This document shows positions 27,119-36,794 of a DNA stretch of 64,000 bases, piece after piece. The translations under genes were made by a program, and so were the position numbers. The notes under the pieces are model-generated. The model made no database searches and was not told the origin of the DNA. It was given only the letters and a program-made list of their open reading frames with translations. Origin of the DNA: Exiguobacterium sp. 9-2 (GTDB taxonomy: Bacteria > Bacillota > Bacilli > Exiguobacteriales > Exiguobacteriaceae); NCBI RefSeq assembly GCF_036287235.1, contig NZ_CP142850.1, positions 1,099,127 through 1,163,126 on the forward strand, given 5' to 3'. Numbering within the stretch: position 1 is the stretch's first letter; every line of letters starts with the position of its first letter.

Positions 27119-27222
27119 GTTTAGAGCGAGTATCTTTTTTGTTTAGAGCGAGTATCTTTTTTGTTTAGAGCGAGTATCTTTTTTGTTTAGAGCGAGTATC
27201 TTTTTTGTTTAAAGTGAGTAGA
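27119..27222. repeat. 22-bp tandem repeat, four perfect copies plus one degenerate
   Basis: Unit GTTTAGAGCGAGTATC plus TTTTTT. Copies at 27119-27140, 27141-27162, 27163-27184 and 27185-27206 are identical; a fifth from 27207 is diverged. Each unit ends in six T, so T-tracts recur every 22 bp, about two helical turns, which favours bent DNA upstream of tkt. The rest of the gap to tkt (27223-27416) holds the tkt promoter and no gene. Confidence 0.97.
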
Positions 27223-27350
27223 TGAGGAAACATTGTACGATAGCAATACATCTTAATAGTGATCTTTCATGGATTCATGCATCCTGTATGAGTCGACAGA
27301 ACGGCTATAGATAGCGCATTCATTTTAATGTGACATACTATTTAGAAAAG

Positions 27351-27379
27351 TTGTATCACATTTAAGAGTGTGCTAAAAT
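27351..27379 (+). promoter_or_regulatory. tkt promoter
   Basis: TTGTAT, 17-nt spacer, TAAAAT. An interrupted inverted repeat (TGTGACATAC ... GTATCACA, 27330-27360) overlaps the -35 and may be an operator. Confidence 0.6.
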
Positions 27380-27416
27380 GAGTAGGAATTTGTGAAAAAG
27401 AGAGAGGATGATTGTT

Positions 27417-29396
27417 TTGACGAACATGACGACAGTAGAACAATTAGCAATTAATACGATTCGTACCTTATCGATTGATGCCGTACAAAAGGCGAACTCG
27501 GGTCACCCAGGTATGCCAATGGGAGCAGCGCCGATGGCATTCTCGCTTTGGGCGGATCATATGAACCACAACCCTAAAAATCCAGAATGGTTCAACCGCG
27601 ACCGTTTTGTACTTTCAGCCGGACACGGTTCGATGCTTCTCTACTCACTCCTCCACCTATCGGGATACGATCTATCGATGGATGATCTTAAATCATTCCG
27701 TCAATGGGGATCAAAAACACCGGGTCATCCGGAATACCGTCACACGGCTGGTGTAGATGCAACAACGGGTCCACTTGGTCAAGGGATCGCGATGGCAGTT
27801 GGTATGGCAATGGCAGAACGTCATCTTGAAGCAAAATACAACCGTGACGATCTCAACGTCGTCGATCACTTCACATACGGAATTTGTGGAGATGGAGACT
27901 TGATGGAAGGTGTCTCAGCTGAAGCGGCTTCACTCGCAGGTCACCTTGGTCTTGGAAAATTAGTCGTATTGTATGATTCAAACGATATCTCACTTGATGG
28001 CGATCTCGACAAATCATTCTCTGAAAACGTCCAGAAGCGCTTCGAAGCGTATAACTGGCAAGTCATTCGCGTAGAAGACGGAACGGATATCGATTCCATT
28101 TCGAAAGCAATCGCGACGGCACAGGCAGAGACGACAAAACCAACATTGATCGAAGTCAAAACAGTCATCGGTTTCGGTTCACCGAACAAATCAGGGAAGT
28201 CGGCTTCTCACGGTGCACCACTTGGTGAAGCAGAAATCAAATTGACGAAAGCAAGCTACATTTGGGATCACGAAGAGTTCTACGTACCTGAAGAAGTCAA
28301 ATCATTGTTTGACGAGCGAATCGTCCAACGTGGTGCTTCTGCAGAAGACGCATGGAACGAGACAATGAAACAATACGAAGCAGCGCACCCAGAATTGCAT
28401 GCTGAACTCGTTCGCGCGATTGCAAACGAATTGCCAAGCAACTGGGAAGCAGACCTTCCGACATACGACTTGTCGTCGAAAAAAGCAACGCGTCAAACAA
28501 GCGGTGAAGTCTTGAATGGTCTCGCGAAGAACGTTCCGACATTGTTCGGTGGTTCAGCTGACCTTGCAGGATCAAACAACACGATGCTTAAAGGCGAAGC
28601 AGACTTCGATATCGATCCAAGCGGTCGCAACATTTGGTTCGGGGTACGTGAATTCGCAATGGCAGCAGCTGTCAACGGTATGGCACTTCACGGCGGCGTC
28701 ATTCCTTACGGCGCGACATTCTTTGTCTTCTCGGATTACCTCCGTCCGGCGGTTCGTCTTGCTGCATTAATGGGACTTCCATCAATCTTCGTCTTGACGC
28801 ACGACTCGATCGCTGTCGGTGAAGATGGTCCAACACACGAGCCAGTCGAACACTTGATGAGCTTCCGTGCAATGCCGAACGTCACGATCTACCGTCCAGC
28901 AGACGGAAAAGAGACGATCGCAGCATGGAAAACAGCAGTTCAAGCAAAAGATAAACCGACACTCCTCGTCTTGACACGTCAAGGTCTTCCTGAACTTGAA
29001 GGTACGACGACAGAGGGTGCTGAAAAAGGTGGTTATGTCATCGCTGGTGACGTTACGAAAGCTGATACACTCTTGCTCGGTACTGGTTCAGAAGTTCACC
29101 TTCTTGTCGAAGCACAAAAAGAACTTGGTGAATCAGCAGCTGTCGTTTCACTTCCATCATGGGAAGTATTCGAAGCACAGTCAGCAGAGTACAAAGAATC
29201 AGTTCTTCCAAAACACATCACGAAACGTGTAGCAATCGAAGCAGGGGCTTCACTCGGTTGGTACAAATATGTAGGAACAGAAGGACAAGTCATCGGAATC
29301 GATCGTTTCGGCGCATCTGCTCCTGGAGACTTCCTCTTGAAAGAATACGGCATGTCTGTTGAGAACGTTTTAGCGACTGTCAAGCAACTCGGATAA
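27417..29396 (+). CDS. tkt: Transketolase
   Basis: TPP enzyme of the pentose phosphate pathway that moves two-carbon units between sugar phosphates. 659 aa from a TTG at 27417, which is well spaced from GAGAGAGG; an ATG at 27408 abuts that site and one at 27426 is far from it. TPP motif [18 protein letters not shown], substrate loop [12 protein letters not shown], and the C-terminal transketolase domain are all present. It follows ynzC as in B. subtilis. Terminator directly after. Confidence 0.96.
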   Translation: MTNMTTVEQLAINTIRTLSIDAVQKANSGHPGMPMGAAPMAFSLWADHMNHNPKNPEWFNRDRFVLSAGHGSMLLYSLLHLSGYDLSMDDLKSFRQWGSKTPGHPEYRHTAGVDATTGPLGQGIAMAVGMAMAERHLEAKYNRDDLNVVDHFTYGICGDGDLMEGVSAEAASLAGHLGLGKLVVLYDSNDISLDGDLDKSFSENVQKRFEAYNWQVIRVEDGTDIDSISKAIATAQAETTKPTLIEVKTVIGFGSPNKSGKSASHGAPLGEAEIKLTKASYIWDHEEFYVPEEVKSLFDERIVQRGASAEDAWNETMKQYEAAHPELHAELVRAIANELPSNWEADLPTYDLSSKKATRQTSGEVLNGLAKNVPTLFGGSADLAGSNNTMLKGEADFDIDPSGRNIWFGVREFAMAAAVNGMALHGGVIPYGATFFVFSDYLRPAVRLAALMGLPSIFVLTHDSIAVGEDGPTHEPVEHLMSFRAMPNVTIYRPADGKETIAAWKTAVQAKDKPTLLVLTRQGLPELEGTTTEGAEKGGYVIAGDVTKADTLLLGTGSEVHLLVEAQKELGESAAVVSLPSWEVFEAQSAEYKESVLPKHITKRVAIEAGASLGWYKYVGTEGQVIGIDRFGASAPGDFLLKEYGMSVENVLATVKQLG

Positions 29397-29406
29397 TCAT
29401 TTCCGG

Positions 29407-29441
29407 AAAAACGGGTCCGATCTTACGTCGGACTCGTTTTT
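29407..29441 (+). terminator. Intrinsic terminator after tkt
   Basis: AAAACGGGTCCGA / TCGGACTCGTTTT with a five-T end. Confidence 0.85.
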
Positions 29442-29519
29442 CATCTATTATCATCTATGCAAACAATTGGAATTATAGTATAGTAAAAAGCGACGTTTTA
29501 AGTTAGAGGAGGAAGCAAC

Positions 29520-29750
29520 TTGGCTACATGGATTTGGATTTTAATTGCCCTTCTTTGCTTGGTAGCAGGTGTCGCCCTTGGTTTCTATATCGCTCGTCGA
29601 TACATGATGAACTACTTGGAGCAAAACCCACCAATCAACGAAGATATGATTAAGACATTGATGATGCAAATGGGTCAAAAGCCATCACAAAAGAAAGTCA
29701 ACCAAGTGATGCGTTCAATGAGTGGTTCAATGAAATCACCTAAAAAATAA
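29520..29750 (+). CDS. yneF: UPF0154 membrane protein YneF
   Basis: 76 aa starting at TTG after GAGGAGG. One N-terminal transmembrane helix ([20 protein letters not shown]) then the conserved [17 protein letters not shown] and [12 protein letters not shown]. Function unknown; conserved beside tkt in Bacilli. Confidence 0.94.
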   Translation: MATWIWILIALLCLVAGVALGFYIARRYMMNYLEQNPPINEDMIKTLMMQMGQKPSQKKVNQVMRSMSGSMKSPKK

Positions 29751-29758
29751 GCTGTACG

Positions 29759-29785
29759 AAAGGGGACCAAATGGTCTCCTTTTTA
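29759..29785 (+). terminator. Intrinsic terminator after yneF
   Basis: AAGGGGACC / GGTCTCCTT stem and five T. Confidence 0.75.
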
Positions 29786-29871
29786 TTTGCTATTTTTTAG
29801 AAAGAGAACTAATCTAAAATGTGAGACTATTTCAAATAATCATAGGATTTAAAAAAGGGGGGGAGACTTGA

Positions 29872-31623
29872 ATGGGAGTCTTCAGGAAACTCGGTTGGTT
29901 TTTCCGACGAGAATGGAAAGCGTATAGTCTTGGGGTCATCTGTTTGATTTTTGTGGCAGGGTTAGAACTTATTCCACCGAAGGTCATCGGAACGACAGTC
30001 AATGGTCTGAGTGAAGGAAGCTTGACGAAGAATGATTTGATTCGTCTAGCTGGTACATTGTTACTCATCGGGGTCGCGACGTATTTCATTCGTTATTTTT
30101 GGCGTTTTCACATTTTCGGTGCATCGATTCGCCTCGGGCGATTGTTACGCAGTCAACTGTATGGTCATTTTTCAGATTTGGATCAATCGTTCTATAAGAA
30201 ATATCGCAGCGGAGATTTGATGGCACATGCGACAAACGACGTACAAGCTGTTTCGATGACAGCGGGGGCCGGTATTCTAACGCTCGTCGACTCGGTGACA
30301 ATGGGGAGCTTTGTCATCATCACAATGGTCACGACGATCAGCTGGAAATTAACGCTCGTGTCACTTTTGCCAATGCCACTGATGGTCTATTTGACGTCAC
30401 GCTACGGTAAGATGTTACATTCCCGTTTTCATGACGCGCAAGAAGCGTTCTCTGATTTGAACGATAAGGTCGCGGAGAGCATCAGTGGTGTCCGTGTCTT
30501 AAAAGCAACAGGGGAAGTCGAATCCGACGTGCAGACGTTTACCGATCTGTCTGATGACGTTGTTCAAAAGAATCGTCGTGTGGCGAAAATTGATGCACTG
30601 TTTGATCCGACGATTTTTGGATTAGTCGGTCTATCGTATATCATCGCGGTCGGCTATGGCGCCTACTTGTTACGACAAGGCGAAATCCGGATTGGTGATA
30701 TCGTTTCCTTCACTACATATCTTGGTTTATTAACGTGGCCAATGCTCGCCTTCGGTTGGTTGTTCAACATCGTTGAACGGGGTCGTGCTTCCTATGACCG
30801 GATCGAACGGATGCTTGCGATCGAACCAGAAATTAAAGATGCGAAGGAAGCAGCAACGAGTGTCTCGTCACCAGAACTTCATGTCGGGATTAAACGATTC
30901 ATCTATGACACGCAACCGGTCCTTCAAGAGATCGATGTGACGTTGAAGCCTGGGAAATCGCTTGGGATCGTCGGAAAGACGGGTGCTGGGAAATCGACAT
31001 TCGTTCGTTTGTTATCGCGTGAATATGACGTTAAACAAGGCGCCATCACGATTGGCGGACGAGATATCAAACAATTGACACGAGACACCGTCCGTCGTCA
31101 AGTAGCGATCGTTCCGCAGGATCATTTCCTGTTCTCTGCTTCGATTGCTGATAATATCGCCTTTGCAAAACCAGATGCATCAATGGAAGACATCATGGAA
31201 GTGGCGCGTATCGCAGCAGTCCATGAGGACATTCTCGGCTTTAAGGAAGGATACGCGACGATGGTTGGGGAACGAGGTGTCACGTTATCTGGTGGTCAAA
31301 AACAACGGATCTCGATTGCCCGGGCGTTACTAGCAGACTGTCCGATTTTAGTACTCGATGATGCCTTGTCTGCGGTCGATGCGAAAACCGAAGAAGCGAT
31401 CATCCACCACTTCCGTACGGCGGATCACGATCAAGCGCAAATCATCGTTGCCCACCGATTATCGGCTGTGTCGCATACCGATGAGATCATCGTCCTTGAA
31501 GACGGTCGGATCATCGAGCGAGGAACACATGAGCAATTACTCGCTCATGACGGTTGGTATAAAGAGACGTACGATCGCCAGCAACTAGAATCACTTGTTG
31601 AACAAGGAGGGCGTTCTGAATGA
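29872..31623 (+). CDS. Heterodimeric ABC multidrug exporter, degenerate-site subunit (BmrC/YheI-like)
   Basis: 583 aa. Six helices then a nucleotide domain: Walker A GKTGAGKST, an intact signature TLSGGQKQR, and Walker B ending LVLDDALS, where the catalytic glutamate is aspartate. This half therefore supplies the good signature to its partner's ATP site but cannot hydrolyse at its own. The layout matches BmrC/LmrC/TM287-type proteins. The start follows AAAAGGGGGG. It overlaps the next gene by 4 bp (ATGA), so the two halves are made together. Confidence 0.92.
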   Translation: MGVFRKLGWFFRREWKAYSLGVICLIFVAGLELIPPKVIGTTVNGLSEGSLTKNDLIRLAGTLLLIGVATYFIRYFWRFHIFGASIRLGRLLRSQLYGHFSDLDQSFYKKYRSGDLMAHATNDVQAVSMTAGAGILTLVDSVTMGSFVIITMVTTISWKLTLVSLLPMPLMVYLTSRYGKMLHSRFHDAQEAFSDLNDKVAESISGVRVLKATGEVESDVQTFTDLSDDVVQKNRRVAKIDALFDPTIFGLVGLSYIIAVGYGAYLLRQGEIRIGDIVSFTTYLGLLTWPMLAFGWLFNIVERGRASYDRIERMLAIEPEIKDAKEAATSVSSPELHVGIKRFIYDTQPVLQEIDVTLKPGKSLGIVGKTGAGKSTFVRLLSREYDVKQGAITIGGRDIKQLTRDTVRRQVAIVPQDHFLFSASIADNIAFAKPDASMEDIMEVARIAAVHEDILGFKEGYATMVGERGVTLSGGQKQRISIARALLADCPILVLDDALSAVDAKTEEAIIHHFRTADHDQAQIIVAHRLSAVSHTDEIIVLEDGRIIERGTHEQLLAHDGWYKETYDRQQLESLVEQGGRSE

Positions 31624-33383
31624 ATCATGATATCAATGAAAAAGCCGTCCTGAAACGATTGCTTGATTTCGTCAAACCGTTCAAAAAGCAAGTCAGCATC
31701 GCTTTCATCCTGCTGTTCATTACGACAGCGGCAAAACTCGGGGGACCGTATCTCGTCAAGATTTTTATCGATGAATATGTCGCACCGGGTACGTATCCGG
31801 TAAAGGAAGTTGCACTTTTGTTTACGGCGTACTTGTTATTGCATACAACAGGGATCATCGTCGATTACTTGCAAGCATTTGAGTTCCAAAAGATTGCCTT
31901 ACAAGTCATTCAACGCTTGCGTATCGATGTCTTCCGACACGTCATGCACTTACGACTCGCTTATTTTGATCGAACGCCTGCTGGGGTACTCGTCTCCCGG
32001 ATCACGAACGATACGGAAGCGATTAAAGAACTTTACATCGGTGTCTTATCGACATTCGTGCAAAGCGGTGTCCAGTTGATTGGGACATATATCTTCCTCT
32101 ATCTGTTAGAACCGCGACTCGCGACGATTGCGTTATTGTTGTTACCACTGTTTTATTTCATCATTTGGATTTACCGGAAGTATTCGACGAAGTATTACGC
32201 GGAAGTCCGCGATTTACTGTCGAAAATCAATGCCCAACTGAATGAATCGATCAACGGGATGGCGATCATCCAGCAGTTCCGCCAAGAAAAGCGTCTAATG
32301 GCAGAATTCGAAGAGACGAACGTCGCTCATCAAAACGGTCGTTACAAGAACTTAAAGCTTGATAGCTGGTTACTACGACCCATCATCGAATTGTTACTGG
32401 CGATTTCGATTGCGACACTTGTGACGTACTTTGGTGTCTTATCATTCTCGCAAACAGTCCAAGTCGGTGTCGTTTACGCTTTCATCAGTTACATGGAGCG
32501 AATTTTCCAACCGGTTCAGCAAATCATGCAACAATTGTCTGAGTTCCAACAAGCTGTCGTCTCGGCAGACCGTGTATTCAAGGTGCTCGATACGGATGAA
32601 CCGGAACCAACGAAACAGCTCGAAGGGGATGCACGTGTGTCGGAAGGACATATCGTCTTTGAAGATGTTCGCTTTAGTTATGATGGAGAGAAAGATGTTT
32701 TGAAAGGAATTTCATTCGAGGCGAAAAAAGGACAGACGATTGCCCTCGTTGGTCATACGGGAAGCGGAAAAAGTTCGATCATCAACATCCTGATGCGATT
32801 TTACGCTTACCAATCGGGTCGGATTTTGATCGATGGTCAACCGCTCGAGCAGTTATCGGAGGAAGAACTTCGGAAGCATGTCGGACTCGTCCTGCAGGAT
32901 TCATTTTTGTTTACGGGTACGGTCGCGGATAACATTCGATTGTTCGACAGTTCGATTTCCTTTGATCGTGTTGAAGCGGCCGCGCAGTTCGTTCAAGCCG
33001 ACGGATTCATCAATCAACTCGATCAGCAATATGACAGTCCCGTCGCCGAGCGGGGTGCGACATTCTCCGCTGGAGAACGTCAGTTGATTTCCTTCGCACG
33101 CACAATGGCACGGGATCCGAAAATCCTGATTCTCGATGAAGCGACAAGTTCGATTGATACGGAAACGGAAGAAAAAGTCCAAGTGGCGCTCGAACGGATG
33201 CGCGAGGGTCGGACGACGATTGCCATTGCCCACCGATTATCAACGATTCAAGATGCTGATTTGATTCTTGTATTGCATCAAGGGGAAGTGATCGAGCAAG
33301 GTAACCATCAAGAATTGATCGCGCAAGATGGACTGTATAAGAAGATGTATCAACTGCAATCTGGTCATGTCACGGTCTCTTAA
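31620..33383 (+). CDS. Heterodimeric ABC multidrug exporter, catalytic subunit (BmrD/YheH-like)
   Basis: 587 aa. Six helices, Walker A GHTGSGKSS, Walker B LILDEATSS with the catalytic glutamate, but a weakened signature TFSAGERQ. With the previous gene it forms one working ATP site (this Walker A/B plus the other subunit's LSGGQ) and one degenerate site. Exports drugs or lipids; substrate not readable. It ends the two-gene operon before a bidirectional terminator. Confidence 0.92.
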   Translation: MNHDINEKAVLKRLLDFVKPFKKQVSIAFILLFITTAAKLGGPYLVKIFIDEYVAPGTYPVKEVALLFTAYLLLHTTGIIVDYLQAFEFQKIALQVIQRLRIDVFRHVMHLRLAYFDRTPAGVLVSRITNDTEAIKELYIGVLSTFVQSGVQLIGTYIFLYLLEPRLATIALLLLPLFYFIIWIYRKYSTKYYAEVRDLLSKINAQLNESINGMAIIQQFRQEKRLMAEFEETNVAHQNGRYKNLKLDSWLLRPIIELLLAISIATLVTYFGVLSFSQTVQVGVVYAFISYMERIFQPVQQIMQQLSEFQQAVVSADRVFKVLDTDEPEPTKQLEGDARVSEGHIVFEDVRFSYDGEKDVLKGISFEAKKGQTIALVGHTGSGKSSIINILMRFYAYQSGRILIDGQPLEQLSEEELRKHVGLVLQDSFLFTGTVADNIRLFDSSISFDRVEAAAQFVQADGFINQLDQQYDSPVAERGATFSAGERQLISFARTMARDPKILILDEATSSIDTETEEKVQVALERMREGRTTIAIAHRLSTIQDADLILVLHQGEVIEQGNHQELIAQDGLYKKMYQLQSGHVTVS

Positions 33384-33395
33384 AAAAATAGCTAT

Positions 33396-33433
33396 AAAAA
33401 AAGCCTGCCAGGCGATCTCGCCCGGCAGGTTGT
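33396..33433. terminator. Bidirectional intrinsic terminator
   Basis: GCCTGCC / GGCAGG stem with seven A on the left; it stops the convergent 3D-domain gene strongly and the ABC operon more weakly. Confidence 0.8.
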
Positions 33434-33442
33434 TTATTTTGA

Positions 33443-34345
33443 TTAGTAGACTGTAACTGTGACGTTTTGGCGACCCCAGTTGAGTGCTTCTTGTTGTGAA
33501 CCAACGAGAAGATCAAGACGGTTACCTTGGATTGCGCCACCACGGTCGAGTACGATTGCTTCACCAATGCCTTCGATGTGCATACGTGTACCGATTGGAT
33601 ATTGCGAAGAAGCTGCTACGATACGCATACCATTGTACGTGATCGTATTTGTAACGTCATAACCGCTTGCTGTCAACGCACGACCATTGTAGAGTTGGCT
33701 ACCATTGTTAGATGGGTCGTTCGTGTAAGCACTGACGTTCATCGTCACTTTTGTACCTGATTTTGCAGGTGTTGATTGTTTTGTTGCAGTTGCTGGTTGA
33801 GCTGCTGCTTTTGGTGCTGGCTTCGCAGCCGGTTGAGCCGCTGGCTTCGCAGCTGGTTGAGCTGCTGGTGCTTTCGCTACGCTACCGAGTGTTGTATATG
33901 CACTGTGTACATAGCGTGTTTTACCGTCGATTGTTGTTTTGATCCATGCACCGACTTTACCTTCTACGTTGACTTTTTCACCTTTGTAGAGGTTACCGAC
34001 ATCTTTCGAGCTTGTCGTTGGTTGTGTGCGGACATTTAATACTGCCGTAGTAACTGTAGCTTTTTTAAAGTCGAATGAGCCTGCTGCAGACGTATACGCG
34101 CCATGGACATAACGTTTTTGACCGTTAATGTGTGTTTGGATCCATGCGCCAGAACGTCCTTCGACATTTAATGTTTGACCTTTATATACATTGCCTACGT
34201 CTGCTGATGCAGTTGTAGGTGCTGTGCGTACGTTGAGTACTGGTGTATTTACTGTTACCGTTTCTGAGGCAGCCTCTGTCTCTTGGGCAAATCCTACTGA
34301 TAGAGCTGTTGCTGCAAGACCGGCAGCGAAAACTGCTTTTTTCAT
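33443..34345 (-). CDS. Secreted cell-wall protein with two SH3 domains and a 3D domain
   Basis: 300 aa from the ATG at 34345 after AGGAGG. Signal peptide (residues 1-26, cleavage near AEA-A). Two bacterial SH3 domains follow (VLNVRTAPTTASADVGNVYKG and VLNVRTQPTTSSKDVGNLYKG), then a linker of PAAQPAAKPA repeats, then a 3D domain with the acidic residues of the LDRGGAIQGNRLDLLVG motif. The 3D fold is shared with lytic transglycosylases (MltA, Rpf-like/Sps proteins) and YocH-type wall hydrolases. It is probably a muralytic enzyme targeted to peptidoglycan by the SH3 domains. Confidence 0.9.
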   Translation of the reverse strand: MKKAVFAAGLAATALSVGFAQETEAASETVTVNTPVLNVRTAPTTASADVGNVYKGQTLNVEGRSGAWIQTHINGQKRYVHGAYTSAAGSFDFKKATVTTAVLNVRTQPTTSSKDVGNLYKGEKVNVEGKVGAWIKTTIDGKTRYVHSAYTTLGSVAKAPAAQPAAKPAAQPAAKPAPKAAAQPATATKQSTPAKSGTKVTMNVSAYTNDPSNNGSQLYNGRALTASGYDVTNTITYNGMRIVAASSQYPIGTRMHIEGIGEAIVLDRGGAIQGNRLDLLVGSQQEALNWGRQNVTVTVY

Positions 34346-34649
34346 TATTGATGTCCTCCTGACATATGCTGTGTTTACTGTTCCTACTTTACACGGCAAA
34401 TCTGACTTGTGCGTTTACAGGTCAATGTCATTCGAGTTACAAACTGAGCTTGTATGACAAGAAGATTGCAAAAGAACGGTTTTTGTCATCGGTAGGACAT
34501 ACTAATTATGAAAAATAGACATTTATAGGTCTTTTGACTTACTTTCGATGAAATATTCGAACAATTTAAAAGGAAAAAGACTTAAATATAGAAACTATGT
34601 CATCCTTTTATCGTCTAGTGATGAAAAAGTGAAATAGGTGATATGCAGA
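34346..34649. other. Intergenic region upstream of the 3D-domain gene
   Basis: About 300 bp, AT-rich. On the minus strand TGTAAC with a 5-nt gap then TGACAT (about 34431-34447) only half fits the WalR repeat TGTWAH-N5-TGTWAH known for related wall hydrolases. No gene seen. Confidence 0.35.
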
Positions 34650-35069
34650 TCAATACTTGACGATCGTCGTCACACCAAACGCTGTCAGATAGGAACGATG
34701 GTACAATTCCTGCATCCAATCGTTAGCGGAAAGCTGAAACGTGCCGTGAATCGTTTGGTATGTTCGTTGTTGAATATTGATGTCAATCGGCTCTACTAGT
34801 GGAGCGGACGGTAGATGGTCATGTATGCTGTCATTTTGATTTTCAATGTAGAGTAATTCGAGGACATCTCCTTCTTCCATATAACGCTCTAAGTAAATCA
34901 TGAACTCCCATTGATCAGCACCATCAATCGTATAAAGGTAAGACATCGTGAATCGTCCTTGCTTCAAGGAGACATATTCAAGCGGTTCGACTTCATCTAC
35001 GTATAATCGAGGAAGATCGTCAGGTACATAAAAGGGACGGGAACTAGCTAAGAACGTAAGAGCAGACAT
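34650..35069 (-). CDS. Hypothetical protein, 139 aa
   Basis: Start follows GGAGGTG. Soluble, acidic, with alternating beta-type segments (RFTMSYLYTIDGADQWEFMI, then QRTYQTIHGTFQLSANDWM) and no membrane helix or signal peptide. I do not recognise a family. The terminator of the next gene upstream (on this strand) separates it from the Spo0E-like gene, so it likely has its own promoter. Confidence 0.65.
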   Translation of the reverse strand: MSALTFLASSRPFYVPDDLPRLYVDEVEPLEYVSLKQGRFTMSYLYTIDGADQWEFMIYLERYMEEGDVLELLYIENQNDSIHDHLPSAPLVEPIDINIQQRTYQTIHGTFQLSANDWMQELYHRSYLTAFGVTTIVKY

Positions 35070-35099
35070 AAAGCACCTCCATCAGAAATAAGAAGTCAT

Positions 35100-35132
35100 A
35101 AAAAAGTCAGCATTCGCACTCGAATGCTGACT
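35100..35132 (-). terminator. Intrinsic terminator after the Spo0E-like gene
   Basis: AGTCAGCATTCG / CGAATGCTGACT perfect stem, 4-nt loop, then six T on the minus strand. Confidence 0.88.
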
Positions 35133-35142
35133 GGATCGTGCA

Positions 35143-35337
35143 TTAGGATAAGAGCGGTTCGTTTGAACCGTGAATGGTGTAGTTTTGGACCGTCCGTGAA
35201 TATTCTAAAAGTAGGACGTCGAGTTCATGGCTAAGTTGCAAAACACGCGGGGAGGTGAAGCTGGACTGGTCAGCTTGATGATATAATTCGCTACGTTTGG
35301 CTTCAATGGCTAACGTCAATAGTTGTTCTGTCGTCAT
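35143..35337 (-). CDS. Spo0E-like aspartyl-phosphate phosphatase
   Basis: 64 aa from the ATG at 35337. Two helices with the family signature S-x-E-L-D (LSHELDVLLLEY at about residue 35-46) that removes phosphate from Spo0A or a related response regulator in Bacillus. The start is chosen by GGGAGA upstream; a longer frame to 35385 lacks support. In a lineage thought not to sporulate, its target is unclear. Confidence 0.82.
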   Translation of the reverse strand: MTTEQLLTLAIEAKRSELYHQADQSSFTSPRVLQLSHELDVLLLEYSRTVQNYTIHGSNEPLLS

Positions 35338-35557
35338 AGCGGTCTCCCTTACATTGGTGTCGTATCCATATTCTAGCAAGTCCATTTACTGGGTGCAACG
35401 AGATTTCAGTAAAATTGACGAAATGTAATTTTTTTGTAATTTTGGCGGACACGAATCTTTTGCAACTTTCTATGAGATAATAGGTGCTAAATGCAGAGGA
35501 GTTTGGCAAAATAGAGAAGGAACTTCTTCTATAGTAGTAAAGAAAGGGGATGCTCAT

Positions 35558-36256
35558 ATGGAGCTCTCATTGTGGTTAGCGTTCGGAGCCGGTTTGTTAT
35601 CATTCGTCTCTCCGTGTACGTTGCCGCTGTATCCTGTATTTCTCTCCTATATTACAGGAGTGTCGGTCACGGATTTGAAGGAACGAGGGGTACGGGAAAG
35701 GCGATCCCTGTTTCACACGTTAGCTTTCCTCGTTGGATTTGCGATGGTCTTCGCTGTGCTCGGACTCTCGACATCCTTGTTCGCAGATGTCTTTATCACA
35801 TATCGGGATACGTTACGGATGGTCGGGGCACTCGTCATCTTCGTGTTCGGTGTCGTTCTCGTCGGGTTATGGCAACCGACATTCTTGATGCGTGAAAAGA
35901 AACTGAATCTTGGGGAACGAAAAGGGGGATACGTCGGAACGGTACTCGTCGGAATCGGTTTTGCGGCTGGTTGGACACCATGTACAGGTCCGATTCTCGC
36001 AGGAGTCATCGGATTAGCTGCGACCAATCCGAGCCAAGGTATGTTCTACATGCTCGCGTACGTCCTTGGGTTCTCGATTCCTTTCTTATTAATGGCATTT
36101 TTCGTAGGTCGTTCGCGTCTGTTCGTGCAGTATAGTCTGAAATTAACGAAATTCGGTGGAGCTTTGATGATGGTCTTCGGTGTCATGCTGTATTTTGACG
36201 GTCTCAGTAAATTCGCGGCATGGATGAGTGACATCGTCGGATTCACAGGATTTTAA
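35558..36256 (+). CDS. ccdA: Cytochrome c biogenesis protein CcdA
   Basis: 232 aa, six helices. Moves electrons across the membrane from thioredoxin to extracytoplasmic thiol-disulfide proteins through two cysteines, here in SPCTLPLYPVFLSYITG (about residue 20) and GWTPCTGPI (about residue 137). Needed for cytochrome c maturation in Bacillus. AAAGGGGA precedes the start. Followed by ccdC with 16 bp between them. Confidence 0.94.
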   Translation: MELSLWLAFGAGLLSFVSPCTLPLYPVFLSYITGVSVTDLKERGVRERRSLFHTLAFLVGFAMVFAVLGLSTSLFADVFITYRDTLRMVGALVIFVFGVVLVGLWQPTFLMREKKLNLGERKGGYVGTVLVGIGFAAGWTPCTGPILAGVIGLAATNPSQGMFYMLAYVLGFSIPFLLMAFFVGRSRLFVQYSLKLTKFGGALMMVFGVMLYFDGLSKFAAWMSDIVGFTGF

Positions 36257-36272
36257 TCAAGGAAGTGATCGG

Positions 36273-36752
36273 ATGATTTGGATATCAACTGGGGTAGCGC
36301 TCGTCATGGGTTTGCTGATCAGCTTTATTCGCGTGAAGGCATCAGCAAAACCGACGAACGCTAAAAAAATCTTGATCCCACCGTTTGCGATGTCAACGGG
36401 AATGCTACAGTTTTTATACCCAGCTTCCCGTCTGACATGGACGGAGGTTGCAGAAGCATTGCTCATTGGAGCCATCTTCAGTATCTTTTTGATCAAGACA
36501 TCCAATTTTTATGAAGCGGAAGGGCAGATTTATCTGCAACGTTCGAAAGCGTTTTTCATCGTCTTATTCGGCATCTTATTCATTCGGACGATTGCGAAAT
36601 TCTTTATCGGAGGGCAAATCGACATCTTCGAGACGGGTGGGATCTTTTATCTCGTCGCCTTCGGTATGATTGCCCCGTGGCGCTTCGCGATGTATCTCAA
36701 ATACAAAAAGGTGAAATCGGGCACCGTGTCTGTAGCACATTTACCCCAATAA
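36273..36752 (+). CDS. ccdC: CcdC family membrane protein (YneJ-like)
   Basis: 159 aa from the ATG at 36273 after AAGGAAGTG. Five hydrophobic helices; the early segment ISFIRVKASAKPTNAKKILIPP and MSTGMLQFLYP resemble CcdC. In B. subtilis it follows ccdA with a response regulator gene between them; here that gene is missing. Role unknown, not needed for cytochrome c in Bacillus. Terminator directly after. Confidence 0.88.
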   Translation: MIWISTGVALVMGLLISFIRVKASAKPTNAKKILIPPFAMSTGMLQFLYPASRLTWTEVAEALLIGAIFSIFLIKTSNFYEAEGQIYLQRSKAFFIVLFGILFIRTIAKFFIGGQIDIFETGGIFYLVAFGMIAPWRFAMYLKYKKVKSGTVSVAHLPQ

Positions 36753-36785
36753 AAAACCGCTGAAGGTGACTTCGGCGGTTTTTTC
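36751..36785. terminator. Bidirectional intrinsic terminator
   Basis: AAAACCGC(C/T)GAAG / CTTCGGCGGTTTT stem with A- and T-runs between convergent ccdC and yneK-like genes. Confidence 0.85.
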
Positions 36786-36794
36786 GTGCATCCT

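Noticed and set aside
27119..27222. Possible CRISPR array
   Set aside because: The 22-bp units are directly abutting with no spacers, and no cas genes are near.
33751..34039. Plus-strand Leu/Cys-rich frames opposite the 3D-domain protein
   Set aside because: Shadows of the PAAQPAAKPA linker; no start signals.
34431..34447. WalR box upstream of the 3D-domain gene
   Set aside because: Only one of the two hexamers fits; too weak to call.
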